DNA from: Bacteroidota bacterium
Lineage (GTDB): Bacteria; Bacteroidota; Bacteroidia; NS11-12g; UBA955
Direction: 5' to 3'
DNA: 64,000 bases
Assembly: GCA_030682255.1 (NCBI GenBank)
Contig: JAUXOK010000011.1
Span: 1 to 64,000 of the forward strand
Under the pieces are notes generated by a model. That model made no database searches. It was not told where the DNA came from and saw nothing but the letters and a program-made list of their open reading frames with translations. Made by a program: the position numbers and the translations under genes. This document shows, one piece after another, positions 61,234 to 64,000 of this stretch. Each line of letters begins with the position of its first letter. The stretch's first letter is position 1.

Positions 61234-62166
61234 TTGAAAGCTATCGTTATTAAATCTACAGGCAGTTGGTACAAACTAAGATTAGATAATGGTGAAATTA
61301 TAGATGCCCGTATCAAGGGCAAAATCCGATTAAAGGAACTGAATGTAACCAATCCCATTGCCGTTGGTGATTTTGTGGAATATGAACAAGAACAAACTGG
61401 CGATGACAGCGATGCCGTAATCAATAAGGTATTGCCTCGCCATAATTATATCATTAGAAAAAGTAATAAACTAAGTAAACAAGGGCAAATCATTGCTTCT
61501 AATGTCGATTTGGTTTTAATGATTATTACACTCAGCAGCCCCAAAACATCCTTGGGATTTATCGATAGATTTTTAGTGATGGCTGGTGCTTATCATGTGC
61601 CTGTAACTTTAGTTTTTAATAAATACGATTTATATACTGACGAAGAAAAAGATTATTGCCAGTTTTTAGAAAAACTTTATCAATCTTTAGGTTATAACAC
61701 CGTTAAAACATCTATCAATGTATTGGATTTAAATCCAGATAAGGTATTAATGCCAATCATTTCTGATAAAAAAGTATTGATAAGTGGGCATTCTGGTGTT
61801 GGTAAATCTACCATTATCAATGCCATATTACCCGATGTAAAGCAACGCACAGATATTATCAGTGTGATGCATGCCAGAGGAAAACACACCACTACTTTTG
61901 CCGAAATGTTTTATATCAACGATACTTCGGCTATCATAGATACACCCGGTATCCGAGATTTTGGAATTCTGGATATAGAAAAAACTGAAATTGGGCATTA
62001 TTTTCCTGAGATACGAGAATTGATGAAATATTGTAAATTTAACAATTGTATTCATCTCAACGAACCAGATTGTGCTGTAATTAATGCTTATGAAGCGGGC
62101 ACAATGCCAGCAAGCAGATATTATAATTACCTAAGTATTTTAGAAAACAACGATGTTTTTGATTGA
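61234..62166 (+). CDS. rsgA: Small ribosomal subunit biogenesis GTPase RsgA
   Basis: 310 residues from a TTG at 61234; MKAIVIKSTGSWYKLRL is the family start. RsgA is a circularly permuted GTPase that helps mature the 30S subunit. The order G4-G5-G1-G2-G3 is visible: VFNKYDLY, then SGHSGVGKSTIIN (P-loop), RGKHTTTFAEMF, and DTPGIRDFGI. An N-terminal OB fold (GEIIDARIKGKIR) and a C-terminal zinc motif (CKFNNCIHLNEPDCAV) complete the family layout. Confidence 0.96.
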   Translation: MKAIVIKSTGSWYKLRLDNGEIIDARIKGKIRLKELNVTNPIAVGDFVEYEQEQTGDDSDAVINKVLPRHNYIIRKSNKLSKQGQIIASNVDLVLMIITLSSPKTSLGFIDRFLVMAGAYHVPVTLVFNKYDLYTDEEKDYCQFLEKLYQSLGYNTVKTSINVLDLNPDKVLMPIISDKKVLISGHSGVGKSTIINAILPDVKQRTDIISVMHARGKHTTTFAEMFYINDTSAIIDTPGIRDFGILDIEKTEIGHYFPEIRELMKYCKFNNCIHLNEPDCAVINAYEAGTMPASRYYNYLSILENNDVFD

Positions 62167-62392
62167 GTAAATATTGACTTCGGAAACACTATTCATAACT
62201 ACTATTATTTCATTTCCATCTAATTACATTCATGATAATCTCTCTCAGGGTCGTTCATTTACACATATACCTTTTAACCATTTTTTTTCTTAAATTCGCA
62301 ACCTAAAAATAAAGGTGTCTATTTTTTGGTACAATCCTTGTTTGGGTAAGATTGAAAAGACCAAAATTTGTCACTTTTAATACAACACAAAT

Positions 62393-64000
62393 ATGAGAAA
62401 AATCATTACACAACTCTCACTTTTAATTCTACTTCTTAGTGTATCATTACACGCTCAAGCTCAACAACAGCTTGGTAGAACCAACAGCAATTATGCCGGC
62501 ACTTACGGTGTCTATCAGAATGCTTCTTCCATTGCAGATAATAAATATCTGTTTTATTTCAACTTTTGGGGTAGAGGTGTTAATTTCTACAACAATTATT
62601 TGGATTACAATGCCCCCATCAAATTAAACAAATGGGCAAACAGTAATTATCCCTTTGATTTTCAGAAACCAGATGGCAATCCAGATTATAAAAAAGATTG
62701 GCTTTTAGAAAACTTGAATGGTAAAGACAAATATTTCAGTTTTAACCAAGATATATGGGGACCAGCCATGATGTTTCCATTGTCTAAAAAAACCAGTTTT
62801 GCTATCAACACCCGTCAAAGAAGCGGATTGCAAATTTTTGGTATCAGCGAGCCTGTGGCACGTCTATTAAAAAATGGGGTAGATTCTAGTTCGGGTATTT
62901 ATGCAGGCAATGGCGCTTTGCAAAGAAACACTAATTATAATAATGGTGCTTTTGGTGTTAATGCGCAATCTTATCAAGAATTGAGTTTTACATTAGGAAC
63001 TATCCTTCACAAATCAGCTCATCATCAATTAAATGGAGGTGTTACCTTTAAATTTTTAAGAGGATTAGGTGCTTCATATATCAAAGGCAATAATTTAGGC
63101 GTTAATATTTCTGATAATAACAACGCCATCATCAATGGAGATTTTGAATACGCCTACACAGACAACCAATCGATCATCGATCCATTCAACAATCCTTATG
63201 GTTTGTTTTCTTTAAATGCAAGAGGCGCAGGTGCTGGCATCGATTTGGGATTTAATTATACCTACAGGTCTAAAAGATTAAAATACGCCAACAGAAATTG
63301 TAATTACAACGACAAGAAGAGCGATTATGATTTTAAATTAGCCATGGCATTTAATGACATTGGTGGCATTAGATACAATAAAAATAGCTACAACTACCAG
63401 TTTAACTCAGCCACTGGTGTAAATGTTACAGCACCTTCCAATATCTTAAACCCATTCAGAGTTGGCAATCAAAATGCGATGGATACCATTGGAAACAAAA
63501 TTTTTGGTCAAATGGGCGCAACAAGAGGGGCAGGATTTAATACATCCTTGCCAGCTGCTTTTAATCTTCAAGCTGATTTTAGGTTATCAAAACATATTTA
63601 TACCACCGTTAATTGGAATCAAAGTTTAAAACCTATTCAATCTAGCGGATTGCAAAGCACATCCATGCTTTCTGTCATTCCAAGAATTGAATCAAGAGGA
63701 TTTGAATTCAGCATGCCTTTAACCTTGAGTGAAAATTATCAAAACTTTTATTTAGGCGCCTATGCCCGTATTGGTCCTGTTTTTTTTGGAAGCGATAATT
63801 TAGGTGGATTATTAAATGTATCATCCAACAGTCAGTTTAGAGGTGCAGATATCTATGGAGGCGTTTCATTTGGCATAGGTCATTGTCATAAATATTGGTA
63901 CGAAAATAAAGTTGACCCAGTTTTCATAGACACCGTTGGCGATTCAACAATTGTAGAAAATGAATTCATAGAGAAACACGATACGCTGATTCAAATCAAA
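62393..64000 (+). CDS. DUF5723-like outer-membrane protein (3' end cut by window edge)
   Basis: 536 codons are open from the ATG at 62393 to the last base. Signal peptide MRKIITQLSLLILLLSVSLHAQAQ. The mature part is a barrel of the FadL-like DUF5723 type (NYAGTYGVYQNASSIADNKYLFYFNFWGRGVNFYNNYL, MMFPLSKKTSFAINTRQRSGLQI, GVTFKFLRGLGASYIKGNNL, SFGIGHCHKYW). After the barrel a linker IDTVGDSTIVENEFIEKHDTLIQIK begins, of the kind that leads into an OmpA domain in related proteins; the missing end could hold one. Alone after rsgA with a 226-bp gap. Confidence 0.85.
   Translation, partial: MRKIITQLSLLILLLSVSLHAQAQQQLGRTNSNYAGTYGVYQNASSIADNKYLFYFNFWGRGVNFYNNYLDYNAPIKLNKWANSNYPFDFQKPDGNPDYKKDWLLENLNGKDKYFSFNQDIWGPAMMFPLSKKTSFAINTRQRSGLQIFGISEPVARLLKNGVDSSSGIYAGNGALQRNTNYNNGAFGVNAQSYQELSFTLGTILHKSAHHQLNGGVTFKFLRGLGASYIKGNNLGVNISDNNNAIINGDFEYAYTDNQSIIDPFNNPYGLFSLNARGAGAGIDLGFNYTYRSKRLKYANRNCNYNDKKSDYDFKLAMAFNDIGGIRYNKNSYNYQFNSATGVNVTAPSNILNPFRVGNQNAMDTIGNKIFGQMGATRGAGFNTSLPAAFNLQADFRLSKHIYTTVNWNQSLKPIQSSGLQSTSMLSVIPRIESRGFEFSMPLTLSENYQNFYLGAYARIGPVFFGSDNLGGLLNVSSNSQFRGADIYGGVSFGIGHCHKYWYENKVDPVFIDTVGDSTIVENEFIEKHDTLIQIK

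Overview
The window looks like chromosomal DNA of a Bacteroidota bacterium. It is AT-rich (about one third G+C by eye). It encodes several secreted proteins ending in type IX secretion (T9SS) sorting domains of type A and type B, TonB-dependent transport parts, an SDR-type L-threonine dehydrogenase, a CxxxY-type CcmE, DUF4292, DUF2520, DUF2490 and DUF5723 families, and promoters of the TTTG-N19-TAnnTTTG type. I do not place it below phylum. No rRNA, tRNA, insertion sequence, prophage or CRISPR array was seen.

Layout. 1-6565 (minus): a three-gene unit of two near-duplicate lipoproteins followed by a very large secreted protein with a HEFGH zincin motif, cut by the left edge. 6952-11754 (plus): fbaB, accD, gcvH, a VanZ-like protein, two tandem TonB paralogues and a tiny protein that is only a signal peptide plus a T9SS sorting domain. 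11784-14848 (minus): pyrD, a small membrane protein, surE and L-threonine dehydrogenase. 14981-17030 (plus): a glycosyltransferase and a MORN/TonB-C protein. 17031-21510 (minus): an ECF sigma factor, a transmembrane anti-sigma-like protein and a T9SS cargo protein, tightly spaced. 21.6-21.8 kb: a 77-bp hairpin repeat. 21949-28787 (plus): rpmH-rnpA-yidD, then the cytochrome c maturation genes ccsA-ccmD-ccmE-ccmF, DUF2520, a small secreted protein and DUF2490. 28837-31268 (minus): DUF389 and a secreted hypothetical.

31455-35332 (plus): DUF1801, DUF4199, then a Pit phosphate transporter preceded by three Pho-box-like direct repeats and followed by a phosphate-selective porin. 35549-36250: a locus made of about 26 perfectly phased 21-bp repeats. 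36694-41645 (plus): two large T9SS cargo proteins, the second with an abrupt base-composition change. 41812-51227 (plus): a long envelope cluster (flippase, dut, nucleotidyltransferase, TPR lipoprotein, DUF4292, EnvC-like, 3-hydroxybutyryl-CoA dehydrogenase, Rieske-like lipoprotein, OmpA/TSP3 protein). 51512-58477 (mostly minus): prmC, glycosyltransferase, methyltransferase, TonB-dependent receptor, rpe. 58573-64000 (plus): M28 peptidase, metF, rsgA and a DUF5723 protein cut by the right edge.

Most of the window is conserved housekeeping and envelope genes. The parts that look least explained are the phased 21-bp/7-residue repeat locus, the heptanucleotide tract in the 5' end of a T9SS gene, the chimeric T9SS type B protein, the sigma/TM/T9SS cassette, and the lipoprotein-metalloprotease unit at the left edge.
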